Shown here: positions 46,170 to 58,638 of the stretch, in pieces
Layout of the letters: every line of letters starts with the position of its first letter
How positions within the stretch are numbered: the stretch's first letter is position 1
DNA from: Paragyromitra xinjiangensis
Lineage: Eukaryota; Ascomycota; Pezizomycetes; Pezizales; Discinaceae
Length of the DNA: 64,000 nt
Direction: 5' to 3'
Assembly: GCA_038503065.1 (NCBI GenBank)
Contig: JBCAMK010000022.1
Coordinates: 186,001 to 250,000, forward strand
The notes under the pieces: generated by a model
What the model was told of the DNA's origin: nothing
What the model saw: only the letters and a program-made list of their open reading frames with translations
Databases searched by the model: none
Position numbers and translations under genes: made by a program

Positions 46170-47614
46170 TAATGAGCAGTTCAAAACTCAATTTTCAAGT
46201 GATGCATACAGGTCCAAAGACCCCAGGCTCTGCCTTTAGCGAAAAATCACAGAAACGTAATTAAGATTGTGGGTTTTTCTTTCCGCTCCCCTATGAGTTC
46301 ATCCTATGTCCGCACTCGTCACACATAGTCCTTCCTGTTAGGTAGGTAGTAATCTAGCATTAAAGTATGAAAGAAACCCTGCCTATTCCCCCTCTTAGTG
46401 TTTGGTGGTAACTAAGATCAACAACACTTGCTTGTTTCCTCTGTAGACCTATCCCTATTTAGCTACCTTATGCCTGCTTTTAATATCCACCAAAATAGCA
46501 ACTGCCTGTGATTCCTTAGGTTCTGGATATTCTAACATGTTTTTACCTATCTCTCATTGCTCGGAGCTCAGCCTTGTGGTCTTAGCCAAAAATGATTCAA
46601 AGAATATATAACTTAAGGGGTAAACGGTGAGCTGTATTTTTTTTGCAACTGCGCTCTGCAGCACATCGGTGTGATGCACTCCGATTCTGTAAGCCTACAA
46701 ATGATAGCACCTTCAATAAGTCACGCCATCCTTTCTTCTCAGGCATCCGTTTCCTCAAGTAGGATAATTTAGTGTATATAAGTGCGAAACACGCATGAGG
46801 GGGGCGTTTTTACTTAAGGCAGGTATAAAGAACTAGAAAATATCTTTTTCTAGTAACTTTTCGTTCTTGATTTACCCTCGCCTACCTATATTAACGGGCT
46901 AATTAGCCAACTTCACTTGCATTTCCAGGTACTTCATGCCTATTCCGAGCAGAGGGTCACAGCAAGATCGCTGCCTATAATATTGAAGCTTGGTTAGGGG
47001 CTATACCAACCAGACCTACTACAAGTTTGCAAATACATATCCCTATACCAAGCTCTAGCCCTTGATGCTCTCTTGTACGTACCTAGAAACAAAATGTTGG
47101 GCCACATATTCGCCTAACGAGGCTCCCCAAACGTTGATTAACACCTTGCACGGTTTTCCTTTCTGTATTGGTTAATTCACTGTTTGCCCAGCCGATTTAC
47201 AAAGCTTTCACTTTTCAGAGCCTCGTAGAACACGTATTATATTTCCTGACTGCCAACGCATCCACGCAGCAGGGCTACAGGGCAGTGTAGAATAGGCTTT
47301 GTACCACCTAGTAAATACAAAATAATACTCCCACCAGTAGAATCTCCCCACACAGATGGTCTTGTGTTTCGAGCAGAGATATAGCCAACAGGCGGATGCT
47401 AGCTTTCTCGATCAACTTTGTTAGCGAGGCCGCACAATTTCTCAATGGCTGGGTCTTATTTTAGGGGCAAGGGCATTATAGAACTTAATTAGGGATTCAT
47501 CTAGGGGTCCCAGAACAAAAAGCCCCTGGCTCTGCCCACCGATTATCTAGCATTGCAGTATTCTTCAAGATTTGGTGCAATACTAATTAATTTCCTTCAT
47601 TCTCATACTGTCAT

Positions 47615-49006
47615 ATGGCTTCGACATCCTCTCCATCGCAACTTGCCGAAGAGATACACAAAGAGGCGATTGAGGGCTATTTTCAGAACACAAAATGGAC
47701 GGCGGAGGATTTCGCAGCCGGGTTTCGATGGTGTTTCTTGGAACTAAAGTGGTTTTTACGGGCTCGAACAATGCGAAATGGAAAGTATTCTCGAAGCGTC
47801 AACCAAGATATGAAAGAGTTGTGGCAAAAAGTTTTTGATCCTTTCTTGTAATTATTTCTATCCTAGTTACTATAAAAAACCTAATCTGCTAAACCAACTT
47901 ATAGCGTTTCGCAGGAGTGTTGTCCTAGTAAGCAGCACGTCCGGGTACGGCTCAACAACGAAGGAATAGTAGATCCAATCACTATTACTATAAACGATAC
48001 ACCCGTCGCAGTATTCTCTATCAGTTGTGCTTTGGCAGCCGTCCTTACACTTGCGCCTTTACCTCGGGACGAAAGCCTTAGTCGTATTCAGTACCAATGG
48101 CACCTTGCTGCCATATTGGGGAAGTGGGCATGGACCATTTCACCGTTATCGGTGCAACACTGCAAGCCAACAGTTGTCTGTGTCATGCTCGGGACCGGAA
48201 AGAACTCCGAACTTCTAGTTTGCGGTACGACAAAAGCTGGACATCCGAAGGACGGGAATAAAGTCACCAGAACAGAAAATCTAGCAACTTGGAGAGAATC
48301 CAGACACCAACTGATAGACCAAGGCATTGGAGAACATCCTTGTAAATTCAGGCCCTCTAGCAAGAGCACCGAACACTCACCACCACAACTAACGCCGCCT
48401 GAAACTCCACTCCAGGTAGGGGGACTGGTAGTCTCAAACCCGCTACCACAGCCAGCGATTCCCACATTAACACCACCGAAAACACCGTCGCCGTCACCAC
48501 CAACTTGTCCACAAGAATTGCAATATATGCCGCTACAGCTAAACGAGGATTCCATGTTGCCACCGCATAATATAGAAGGCATCCGTACTCTACAGCAGAA
48601 CCTCACAAAAGACAAAGAAATAAAAGATCTGATTGGCAAGGACGCCATTGATTTAAAGATCTGGGAAGAGTTCCTTGTTCGAATGAATGTGTTATGGGGA
48701 GAGAGTGGTGTCGGAGTAAGATACTCGAATCGTATTGGAGACTGCGCAGAGTCCTGGGGATTAGGAGTGATTGGAGGAAAATGTAGCGATATTGTGTCAG
48801 TCGCCCTCCATTCATCACTTTGGACAAGCCACGATGATATTGGCCCTTGCGTCGACGTCGTATCCGACCCTACCACTATCAAATTGAAATATGCGTGCGG
48901 CCTGTGTCAATACCTCTTTTGCGTTGTCAAAGTCAACCACGATGTTGATATAGTGGCGGATGCGTTATCAAATGGAGAAAGACGACCACAAATCCCGAGG
49001 AGCTGA
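47615..49006 (+). CDS. Uncharacterised protein, possible deaminase-like C-terminus
   Basis: Exons 47615-47847 and 47905-49006, joined across a 57-bp intron (GTAATT donor, TATAG acceptor, phase 2 restored), giving 444 residues. The N-terminal ~220 residues look folded (WTAEDFAAGFRWCFLELKWF, WHLAAILGKWAWTISPLS). A Pro/Thr-rich linker follows (LTPPKTPSPSPPTCP, ~265-280), then a C-terminal domain. That domain contains RIGDCAESWG with Cys358-Ala-Glu360, and 48 residues later Cys409-Gly-Leu-Cys412 in KYACGLCQYLF. A [H/C]AE plus CxxC pair is the zinc-site layout of the cytidine-deaminase fold, seen also in toxin-type deaminases that occur in some fungi. The usual Pro before CxxC is Ala here. No other family is recognised. 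The gene model is good; the deaminase reading is a hypothesis. Confidence 0.7.
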
Positions 49007-51085
49007 GGTCAAAAACTCTGTGAATGATGCCGTGCGCGGAACGAAGATTAGGACGAAGGTCAAAGACAATGTGATTTGTGATGTCAATTGCGGAAGTTAC
49101 CCGTTTTTAGGGTACGGAATGTGAAAAGTGTGGGAGAAATTTTCTATCGAAAGCACTATGGGGGATGAGAAAAACGGGACGGAATCGTAAAAGTGTTGTG
49201 GAAAACGGGCAGGGCATCTTTATTCATCACCATGCGCATTTTTTTAATTCCCTCAATACTTTTATATATCATAATATTATCTACCTGTCTACTTTGCCAA
49301 ATATTCTAGATTGGCCTCGGGTCGTATATTTATCCCACTTTGTTTTCGGTTAAGGACTACCTAGTTTCATCAAACTAGTTATGCTAGCTAAAAACAAGGC
49401 GCATCTTATTTTCGAAGTTCAAATCAACAGTATATACCTAGTGGTACGTCAAACCATTCCACCGAAATACCGTGTAGGAAGCATGTTCGTAGGGAACTGA
49501 TCCCTATTAGTATCTAGCTATATAGTAGCGCTGATTGTTCTAGTTCTAGCCAGCAACGTTAGTTGACCGCTAGCTACGGAATGCTTCGCCACTACTATAG
49601 ATTAGACTAGTACCTATCGCATAGTCTTGAAGTTATGTTTGATATATGCAAACCTCAACCCAAATATCGTTCGTTTTTTTTACAGCCATAGTTCCATTGA
49701 TTTCTGGACACAACAATATCGCACACAAAATGCAAAAGGATTTATGGTGTCGATAAGATCGATCTTATATCACTCATCATCTTCATATTTATAGATACAG
49801 TCACATCTTGTGCACGTGCTGTAGTATACCAGATTCCTTACTAGCCCGCACCAAATCTCCTGGCCGAATGATTTCATTACAGCGAAAACAATTCATTATC
49901 CCGTATTACTTGCTCTACCTTGCTATCCCACACTAAATATTTCAGATTCTAAACATTCGCCCAGCAAAGTGATATAATTATAGCCTCCTAACTCAGAATC
50001 TTCAACGCTTGATGCCTGGTTTCTTAATACGAAGCCCTAAAACTAGAGAACTTAATAAAAACCACCTTATCGGGCTAGTATATAATTGGTGGTTAGGAGC
50101 AGTATAGTAATCTCCAAATCCTACCGACGACTTCGGCACCCCCTTAGAGGATAGATTTACTAGTTAGGTACTAAGCACTGAATCCAGTGCAAGTGCAGAG
50201 TATCTACGCTAGAATTCACAACATCAGTACCTGAATTTACCAACTATGGTAACTACAAGAAAGTACTTTGATAACTATAGTCCACAACCGCAGAAACCGA
50301 CAACGATTACATTCTCACCAATATCAAAAAACAAGCATTGCCATCAGGACTAAGCCTCAGCCTTCACTGGTCCAAGCGGGGACGTCTTGCGTCAGAGCTT
50401 GCCCTACCATGGGCGCTGCGTTATAGAAAAACCCACACCCACGTACTTGCCCGACTTAATGCCGTTCGGAAGGTCTACCATCCACGTGAACACACAGACA
50501 CTAGCAGCGAGTTCACCGGGCTCGACTAAACATGAAACGCTAGATCGGCCCACGACCATAAATTTTAACCGAGCAACAGGTGATAGGGTTAGCTCAATGC
50601 CTATCGGATGGATAGTTTACCCAAGATAGTCTCAAATAGATGAGATTCGTTCCTTAATACCCTACCCTAGTTTAAGACTAACCATAAGTATTAAGTAACG
50701 GCAGCATCTCATCCTAGATCAAGGGTTCAGACAGGCGAATTCCGATTCGTATTCGCTATAAAAACAAAGTTCTTGATCTTTCGTAAATTCCCTTTTTTTG
50801 AACCCTTATATACAGTGCCCACAGGCTGGCATCGCTATACACATGTAATCGATGATAAAAATAAATAAATATGAGTATGGTGTATCCACAGACAGGCTAG
50901 TTGCGGTTATCATACTTGAAGAAAAGATTACAAAAGGAGACCGTGTTCAACACGCAGAAATTTACAGCCTCGCTTCCCCCTGTAATAGGGAAAGAGCGAG
51001 AAATTAAGGAAAATAAAAGAGAGCAAACATTACAATATACGAGGAGAATACTCCAGGACAGTAACAGCACCCCACCGAACCAACT
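49007..51085. other. Intergenic AT-rich DNA
   Basis: No gene is supported. 49681-49750 resembles 17161-17225. Otherwise there are AT-rich runs and short domain-free frames. The right end is the 3' flank of the minus-strand secreted-protein gene. Confidence 0.5.
49681..49750 (+). repeat. Diverged dispersed repeat, also at 17161-17225
   Basis: Both carry ATA(G/A)TTCC, TTGATTTCTGG, AATATCGCA and then ATGGxGT in the same order and spacing. The rest is diverged. Confidence 0.5.
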
Positions 51086-51814
51086 CTACAACAAAGTTGC
51101 TCCCAAAGCCACAGAGAATCCAATCACAACAGAAGCCCAGACGGCCTTCACTGAACCAGCGCTGTTGGCGTCGGTTTGCGGTCCACCAGTTGTGGCGTTG
51201 CTTGGAGCAGATTCGGATGGGGTTCCGCTAGAGGTGGATGTTGCAGGATGTTCGACGGAAGAGACGTCCGAGTTCTGCGCAAAAGCTGAGATGGTATCAA
51301 CAGTGGGTTCAGCGCTGCCGTCAAGGGTCAATTCTGAAGGAATACTTGTAATCGAAGCATCGGCAGAGCTGATAGTCACGGTCAGGAACCCAGAGAGTGG
51401 GTCTGAGGTGGGGGTGATGGTGGAAGTCTCGGTCGCAGCGGAAGTAGTTGGGACAGAATCGGGGAAAGTGTAGGTAGTAGATGCTGAGGAAGAAGACTTC
51501 ACAGGGCAGAGCGTGATAACTAATCCGTGATCCAAAATTCTTCTTATCAAACTGTCAGGATTAACAAACGCCTGTTCGCAGGCAGCGATGACAGTTTGTT
51601 GGTGAGCATTGAGAGCATCAACGCACGAACTAGTGCAGGTCTTCTTCGCCTCGAAATCAGATGCGGAAGGGCATTCGCTGATATCCTGGCTGTACGCGTC
51701 AAGGCATTCAGGAGTCACGTCGTTGGTGGTGAGGGTATCGATATCGTTAAGGTTGAGCGCAAAAACCGAGGCAATGGAAACCAAGAGGAAAGCAGGAATA
51801 AATGAGACACGCAT
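51086..51814 (-). CDS. Secreted, probably GPI-anchored Ser/Thr-rich protein, 242 residues
   Basis: Start ATG at 51814 was chosen because it begins a textbook signal peptide (MRVSFIPAFLLVSIASVFAL). The longer frame upstream has no such start and lies in the 5' leader. The mature N-terminal part has six Cys in ~75 residues (PECLDAYSQDISEC, KKTCTSSC, AAC, TLC), enough for three disulfides. A Ser/Thr-rich stalk of about 110 residues follows, probably O-glycosylated. The C-terminus is a short hydrophobic segment (VWASVVIGFSVALGATLL) preceded by small residues (NSAGS), the layout of a GPI-attachment signal. Fungal proteins of this architecture sit on the plasma membrane or cell wall. No named domain is recognised in the Cys region, and no intron is needed. 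Confidence 0.82.
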   Translation of the reverse strand: MRVSFIPAFLLVSIASVFALNLNDIDTLTTNDVTPECLDAYSQDISECPSASDFEAKKTCTSSCVDALNAHQQTVIAACEQAFVNPDSLIRRILDHGLVITLCPVKSSSSASTTYTFPDSVPTTSAATETSTITPTSDPLSGFLTVTISSADASITSIPSELTLDGSAEPTVDTISAFAQNSDVSSVEHPATSTSSGTPSESAPSNATTGGPQTDANSAGSVKAVWASVVIGFSVALGATLL

Positions 51815-54800
51815 TTTTGATATCTGTAAGTTTTCCGGTTGGTGAAGGTTATCTAGGAGATCGAGATACCGCCTGGGTAAAGATTGTAGATGTTTGAGAA
51901 TATGATTAATTCGAAAAGTCGAATTGGTGTTTGCGAGGATATTGCGAGTAAAGTGTTCGCGTTGCTTAACAGAAAAAATGACGGAAATGATTCCCCAGGG
52001 AATGATCGAAAGGACAGTAGTGGGCGAGGCAAAATCAAAAGGCGACGAAAGCCAAAGTGTACAGAATTCTGGTCTTTCAAAGACTTCGAGGTCGTCGAGA
52101 CTTAAGAATATGTAGTGAGGCGGGCTGTGGGAGAGGATAAAGAAGGAAGGAGGTAAGAAAAAAGGCTCAGCACATATCAAGGGCCTCGGAAGGGAAAACA
52201 GTAGCAGATCTAGCTATGCCATTTGCGGGTCAGGGGTAGCAGCTTTCCTTGGCGATGACGCCGAAACGTTTCAAGTGACGGTTGAAATTCTCCCCGGAGG
52301 AATCGACGGCTGGTTCTTTCCGAAACTGGGATCGCTGCCCCTTTTTAACCGTGGCTAGTTCTTGATGGCAAGTGGTGCCTTGGAGGATAGAGTAGATGAG
52401 ATCTTGGGTTGATCGTTCCTGAAGATCTTAATTCAATGTCGAGACAGCCGAGTATCACAGGAACCGGCTTCTCTGTCAACTAAGCTATGCTGATATTTAT
52501 TTTCGTAAGGAAATGACTGATATTGGTTTTTAACAAATAGTCTCACCAGCATCAGCCAACATCAGCGCCTGATGCTCCCTCCAAACACCGAAGAAAAAAT
52601 GAAGCGTTTCGCTTCGATTCCTTCGGCACTTGAACTAATACTTCAACTTTGGGAACCAATAACGATGTTAGAACACGCCGAGGGCAATTGTTCAATTGCA
52701 GCCCGGAGGCTTGACTCTCTCGCTAGTTGTTTTAAAGTTGGTGGCGCCCTAACCGACCTCCCGTCTCGTGGGGCTGTTGAAGAACCCCAACAGCGTCATC
52801 AAATTCCTTTCCAAAAGCAAAGAAGGACTGGAGAATCCCTTCTCGAAGTCTGTATGGAAGGCGTCAATATTGCAGGTTTAAGTCGCCACGATGGCGCCGC
52901 CAGTTAATGTAAGTTGGAAATAGCCGCCAATCGATTAGGTCCCGACCGCAACGGTCAACCATGTGGCCCGTACCAAGACCCAATGATCACTCATCCCTTT
53001 CTCCTATCGGGTCTTCTCGGCCCATGCACTGGATAGGGCTCTCATGCAATCCCAAATCGAGTACAGCCTTTGGCTGAATGTCTCTGTGCGCACGTCGAGC
53101 GCAAACTAGGTACGACGAGAGTTAATTCTGCTGTTGGTGATGTCATCCGTATATGTAGTTTACCGACGGGAACTCCTAAATCTTACTGCATAGCTCGGCC
53201 GAGGGTATACTTTTTTCACCGGCGGCCGGATATCGGGTGCGTTTACGGACGGGCTTCATTAAGGGTGCCAAGGGTTACAACTGGCAGTAACATATGTGAA
53301 ATCACATTTAATCACTCGTCAATGGAGGACAACGTTTACAAGAATGTATCAGCACAAGGGAACTATGAAACTTGAAGGCTGCGTAAGTCATAGGTCAAAA
53401 AAAAACTGGACATTATTGTTGAGCAAAAGAGTTATTGGTTTATTTGATACTCTCGTATCACACCTACTACTGTCACACACGTCACCTTCATATCGATCCT
53501 CTTCGTAGTTCGAAGGCCAAGTTTACTATCGCATCCAGGCAATTTACTTTCCCTTAGTGCACCGATAGTTCCTTCAATCGGAAACCTGTCTACTATACTA
53601 TTCCTCAACGCATCAAGCGACAACTCCGAGCACGCTCTTAAACAAATCATACGATCAAGCTTGATCAACACGGTAACATCGGCTTTCTCTGGAGCCATCA
53701 AAGCAGACATCTGTGTGTTGCCGAAAGCCCCCGTCAAAAGCCGTAGACGGTACATTTATAGAACGTGACGCTGGACTAACCCCCCTGTGCCATTCTCGCT
53801 ATGTCCCTTACATGTGTTGGAGTTCTTGACTCACGGCTCGAATCTTGGCGTAATTTATAAAACGGTGATCATCCAGTAATCCTTGTTTCATGAGCTCCTC
53901 CAATCCTCGTGAAACGACAGCTCAGCATGTGTCCCTTGCCTGATTGGACCATTAGTACGAAAAAAAATGTACGGATTATATGTTGCTCCTGCTTCATTTA
54001 TGCCCTTCCTTTAGTCAAATCAATAACTTATGCTGGATCTTATGGATTCCTTGATATCATTATCAGGTCTTGAAACGTCATGACTTTCACAATCTTGCCA
54101 AACGATGATCTGGAAATGGACTTTCTGGAACTGTCGAATGGATATCTGGTACGAGCCCTTGGGGGTTCACCCTTGACCGAATGAGCAATGTCTTATTACC
54201 TTACATTCCGCACACTACTATTCTTGCCCTGCTTCGTATGACAGGTACAAGCGAGGGCTGAGCTCATTAGTGCAGCTCTTTGGTTAGTGTTAAATTTCTA
54301 GCAGGATATGAAAGGAATGTATGAGGTAGCTTTATTGTAAGCTCATGGATGAATACTGGGGACTAGAGCCTGCACTAGGGAGGGGGGGAAGAGGTGGTGT
54401 TTTGAGCATCTCATTTTAGGGTCATTGGGTCATTGAGTATCACTTACTCTTCTTGGTTGATTCCTAGATGGCTTTCGTTCCAATAGGTACCATATTATCT
54501 CTAGCATATCTTCCGTTCTAGTTTATAAATATCCTTTAATACTGTCGTCCCTCTACCGTAGAAATACGATTTTAGGTCAGGATGGCGGTGGATGTACTTG
54601 ACAAATTAAATCAGGTATGATGGTGATGGATGACCCTAACCCTGGATGACTAAGGCCCTGCCTGTATGCTTTGGTCGGTAGTAATACTTATTTAGTTCTG
54701 AACGTGCAAATGCTTGGGGTGACAGTAAATTACACTGGGATATTCGAGTCTATTATCTGCAAGATTTGCCTAGTGCCCTATTTTGGGTTGTTTCATTAGG

Positions 54801-55248
54801 GGCCCTCGTTCTCGGGTTATTAGCAAGTTCCCCTTATGAACTATCGACGAGTTATGGAGGTAAGGGCCGAAACAAATTTTTTTAGTAATCATCTAACTTT
54901 TGTATACCAAAAAAAAACTTTAGCTATGGTTATGTAGATAGCTGTGATAATTCCAAAATATACATCATAACGGAAAATGGTTAAACGAACGACAAAAAGA
55001 AGGATGTTTCTTTGCAGACCTACACCCGCAGCCGCCTTTGTTTCTCAAGGCAGTGTATTTACCTTCTTCTTCTCATTCAAAATATCTTTTTGCTTCCTTT
55101 CATTTCTCCTCGTACTACATGTGTTAACTCTTAGGAATTGCACCATGCATGCGTTCCAGTAATACGTACTTTAATCTTTTAGGAATGCGTCTTGATACCC
55201 TTGTGTTATATTTACTGGTTTTGATTTAAGGTTTATTTGGTGTTGGGG
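51815..55248. other. Intergenic DNA
   Basis: 51815 to about 52180 is the leader and promoter of the secreted-protein gene. Beyond that no gene is supported. The largest frames (52572-52907 plus, 53432-53755 minus) have no domain and no promoter-like or splice context. The right end is the 3' flank of the zinc-knuckle gene. Confidence 0.5.
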
Positions 55249-58200
55249 TTAGTTCCGCTTACGCTTTGGTGTCTGCATTCGATTATTGTAATTTTGGCCG
55301 ATATCTGAGAGTTGCATAGAAGATGACGACCCTTGTGACTGGGAGTAATGTTGTTGACGTACAGCTGGCTGTGGAGAAGGGTTTTGCTGAACACTGTCTT
55401 CAGGAAGAACGTATTTCCTGATAGCGATAATAAGCATAGGAGGCATCCTTTGGTTATCTACCCTAAGCTTGTCTCCATCAGCCAAATCTCCGTCTGTGAT
55501 GATATAATCACTGATTTTAGAGAATAGATTGGAATCCATTCTGGAGTAATCGATGGCCCATCCTTTTGGAGTCGTAGGAACTTCTTTGTGGTGGAGCAAT
55601 TTGTTCTGAGGGGATTGCTGAGGTGGGATTTGTCGAGAAGATGATGGTGGGAGTAGCGATCTTTGCAAAGGAGCTGGTGAGTGTGTTCGACTCTGCATCT
55701 GATGCTTTCCTAGTGAAATTCGACGGGGAGACTGTGATTGGAGAGTCTGAGATAATTGTGTTTCGGGGGGATGGGTAGTATTCGAAGTAAAATATTCAGC
55801 TTCATGATCCATTTGCATCTGGTGCTGAGTAGGAGTCGCTGCTCTGCGTGAGGTTTGCTGTTGGTGAACTGGGGTAAGGGTAAGGCGACTAGGGCGACGT
55901 TTGGGCTTCCGAGAATCCACACCAATCTCGGCTTGCTCCTCGGCTTCCTTCCTTAGGCTTTGGACAGTTTCTTTCCACCGGCGAATTAGATTCATAATCA
56001 TGCTATCGTTAGTTTGCATCTCCTTTGGGAGATTTCGCTGCCATTTCAATGCAGACTCCAATTCTTTGATGATATCGCTAATTTCTAACATTCGGTGAAG
56101 CTTATTAGTCGTAATAGCTATTCTAACCACGTTGACCAAACAGGACTGGCTGCGCTTATCATGACCATAATGCAAGCAGGCTTTACAAAAGCTATCACCA
56201 CGATTGCCGATTAATTTTAGTGGGCACCTTGTACGCCAAGGCATTTCGGCAGGTAATTGGTTATCTATGGGGTTACTTTCGATGCCTGATGAATTTCTTT
56301 CGTAGCCCAGAGGATTGCTTTGTTGGCCTGATGTTGTACCGACATTGGCAGACTGGCCAAATTGACCTGCAACAGAGTTTACATGATTAGTGAGATTTTG
56401 GTTGGGGTAAAGCGAAAATCCGAAAGGATCATTGTCATTTGTAATCTGGCTCGGTGGATGAGAATCGTTTGTTGAGAGTGGCTGAGAAATATTAAGCATC
56501 GGTGTGTCAAGGTCATCGCCAAAAAGAGCTTGCATTTCTTCTTGGTCAACCATCAATTCATCATCGAATTCTGCTTCTAATTCCGGAAATGAATAGTTGG
56601 CCTCTTGGGCGAACCCGGTGCTTTCATGTCGGAGATTGCTTGAATATTGGCTAGATCCCTGAGGTGGCGGAGAGGCAGAATGCCTCTTCCTAAGAGGTGT
56701 ATTATAAAACGTTAAGTTTCCACTTTCATCGAAGGGAGAATTGAGGGGTGGAGGGGAAGCTTCAGAGATTCGTGGAAAGGAGTTTGGGAAGCCTTGAGTA
56801 TAGTCCTGATCATGGAATGGCGTGAGCGACAGGTAGTCTGGCGATATGAGCTGATTTCCAGAGTGTAAGGGTCGAAGGGGGTCACTTAGGAGAATGTTGG
56901 GTGGTCTATGGCTTGTAAGGCTAGTAGGGGTGTTGATAAATTGGAGAGGTTTTAATGGTATGCTGCTTTTCTTGCCTGAGGACCGTCAGCAAGCACTGCT
57001 TGGGGGGAAACGATTTGGAGAATACGTACCCTTCTTCGAACAGCTAGCTAAAACATCTTTCCATTCCGTCATAAGAGACACTATCGGTGCTACTCTCGTA
57101 CGCTCGTCCGGTTCTACCATCTTATCCACCACATTTTGTAAACACTCGAGCTCTTTCGTAATGCTGTTAGTCCTTTTGCGTCCTTTTTTTAACTTTTCGA
57201 TTGCCAGAGAAACAATCAAGTATGGACAAATTTTAACGCTGTTTTTGGCATGTCCGCGGTATAAGCAATTGGGACAGACCGAAGCTGGACGATTTCCGAT
57301 TACACCCAGCTGGTGACGGTCAGTATCGTCTGCCTTCTGTTTCGCAAGCTGCGTGTTGGAAGCTTGGAACTTGGGATCGGTCTGGAAGGAGAACACCGAT
57401 GGTAAGTATTGTATGCACAGCTAGCCGGGAGAGAAACCTACAAATGAATTCACGAAATTATCGGTAATTTCTGCATTTTTTCCTCCAGAAGGTTTGAGTA
57501 CCGGGATACCATCCTGGAGGATAACTTGGTAGGGGCCGTCATCTCTCTCGATTAGTGGGATTTTAATGGGTTCACCAAACTTTCGTAGCAGAGTTAGCAT
57601 GTAGCGTATCTTAATGAGATATGAAACTTACTATAAGTTCTCCCCCGCACTCTCCGAACTTCCCGAATGTGAATTTCTCGTCATGGCAAACCGTCTTCCA
57701 CCTACCCAGCAAGGCACGCAGCCGAGCAACTGTACTTGGAAATATTTGAAATTCCCTCAAGTATCCTTGGCAAATATAATTAATAGCCCAAGACAAGCCC
57801 TGGCAACACCATGCTAAGTCCCTCATCAACAATTGATGAGCTTCAGCTTTTTCCGGGAAGCGGTTGTAGAAGGTCTCGTACTCCTCTGCAAACAGAGAGT
57901 TAATACGAGCAGCGGGACAGCTGTCAAATTCGGTATGATGATGCCCCATATGAAAACATGCAATGCAAATTTCCTGGCGATTAGTCCCGATCATCAAAGG
58001 TAATGGGGTTACCACAGCCATAAGCTTACGAATCTGTTCATCTTCAGCTTTCTCATATTTAGCAATGGCTAAGTTCTTCTGTGTTTCAGTTTCACTATCC
58101 TCTGCTTGGTCCTCAACAGTAGTCTCCGGAGATGACGGCTCTGCCTCGAAATCATTGATCCCGTCGATATTGTAACAAGCCAAGGCTGTCGGTTCAGAAC

Positions 58201-58638
58201 CCTTTTCGGCTGATGGCCGTCCACCTTCATTAGCTGATTCCCCGTTTTCAACCATAAGAACTTCATAAGTGCTTGTCATTTGTAATTCCGTGCTGAGTTG
58301 GGATAGGGTTTGAGTTCCAGATGTTGCCGCAGGCGTTGTGGGGAGGACGTTAACCATTGGGTTTGAGGCGAGCAGTTTTGGAGATGTGATAACACGGGTC
58401 AGCAACTTTTCAAAATCTCGATCCGTGTAATATTCGGGTAACCCGAGTCTCCGCGAATCGTTGTCGTTATCCAGAGTGGATGAAGATTTGGATGAATCTG
58501 AAGTGAATGAAACTTTTAACGGAGTAAACTTCCGTCCTAGAATCCATCTTACATGTAATTATGCCAAGACTGACCTGAAGCAGGCTTTTCTCCCGAACGA
58601 GGAGTATGGGAAATACTATCTCCAGGATGATTCAACAT
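55249..58638 (-). CDS. Triple zinc-knuckle-module protein, 1048 residues, unknown family
   Basis: Five exons by my splicing: 58638-58575, 58497-57632, 57579-57442, 57381-57030 and 56975-55249. The introns are 77, 52, 60 and 54 bp, phases all agree, and the 54-bp intron removes an in-frame TGA. Three diverged copies of one module are present. Finger 1 is at ~199-215 (CIACFHMGHHHTEFDSC), finger 2 at ~392-408 (CPNCLYRGHAKNSVKIC) and finger 3 at ~737-752 (CKACLHYGHDKRSQSC). Each has an IG(T)NR lead and is followed by ~50-75 probably helical residues ending RWKTV, EWKDV or RWKET. The pattern C-x2-C-x3-G-H-x6/7-C is a CCHC knuckle with a long last loop; classic gag-type knuckles have x4. CCHC knuckles usually bind RNA or single-stranded DNA. 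The rest is acidic, then Ser/Pro/Gln-rich, ending in basic PKRKRN. The first intron has a second possible acceptor giving 38 bp. No family is recognised. Confidence 0.78.

Larger units (their letters stand above)
44568..47614. other. Intergenic DNA with a long foldback
   Basis: No gene is supported. It holds the foldback at 46009-46169, and sequence at 45760-45845 resembling the right half of the 14096-14252 element. The 103-residue plus-strand frame at 45349-45660 has no domain, no promoter-like context and no homologous feature nearby. Confidence 0.55.

Noticed and set aside
52572..52907. 111-residue plus-strand frame
   Set aside because: No signal peptide, domain, splice support or promoter-like context. 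A gene fragment cannot be excluded.
53432..53755. 107-residue minus-strand frame
   Set aside because: No recognisable domain and surrounded by non-coding DNA. Could be a relic but is not supportable.
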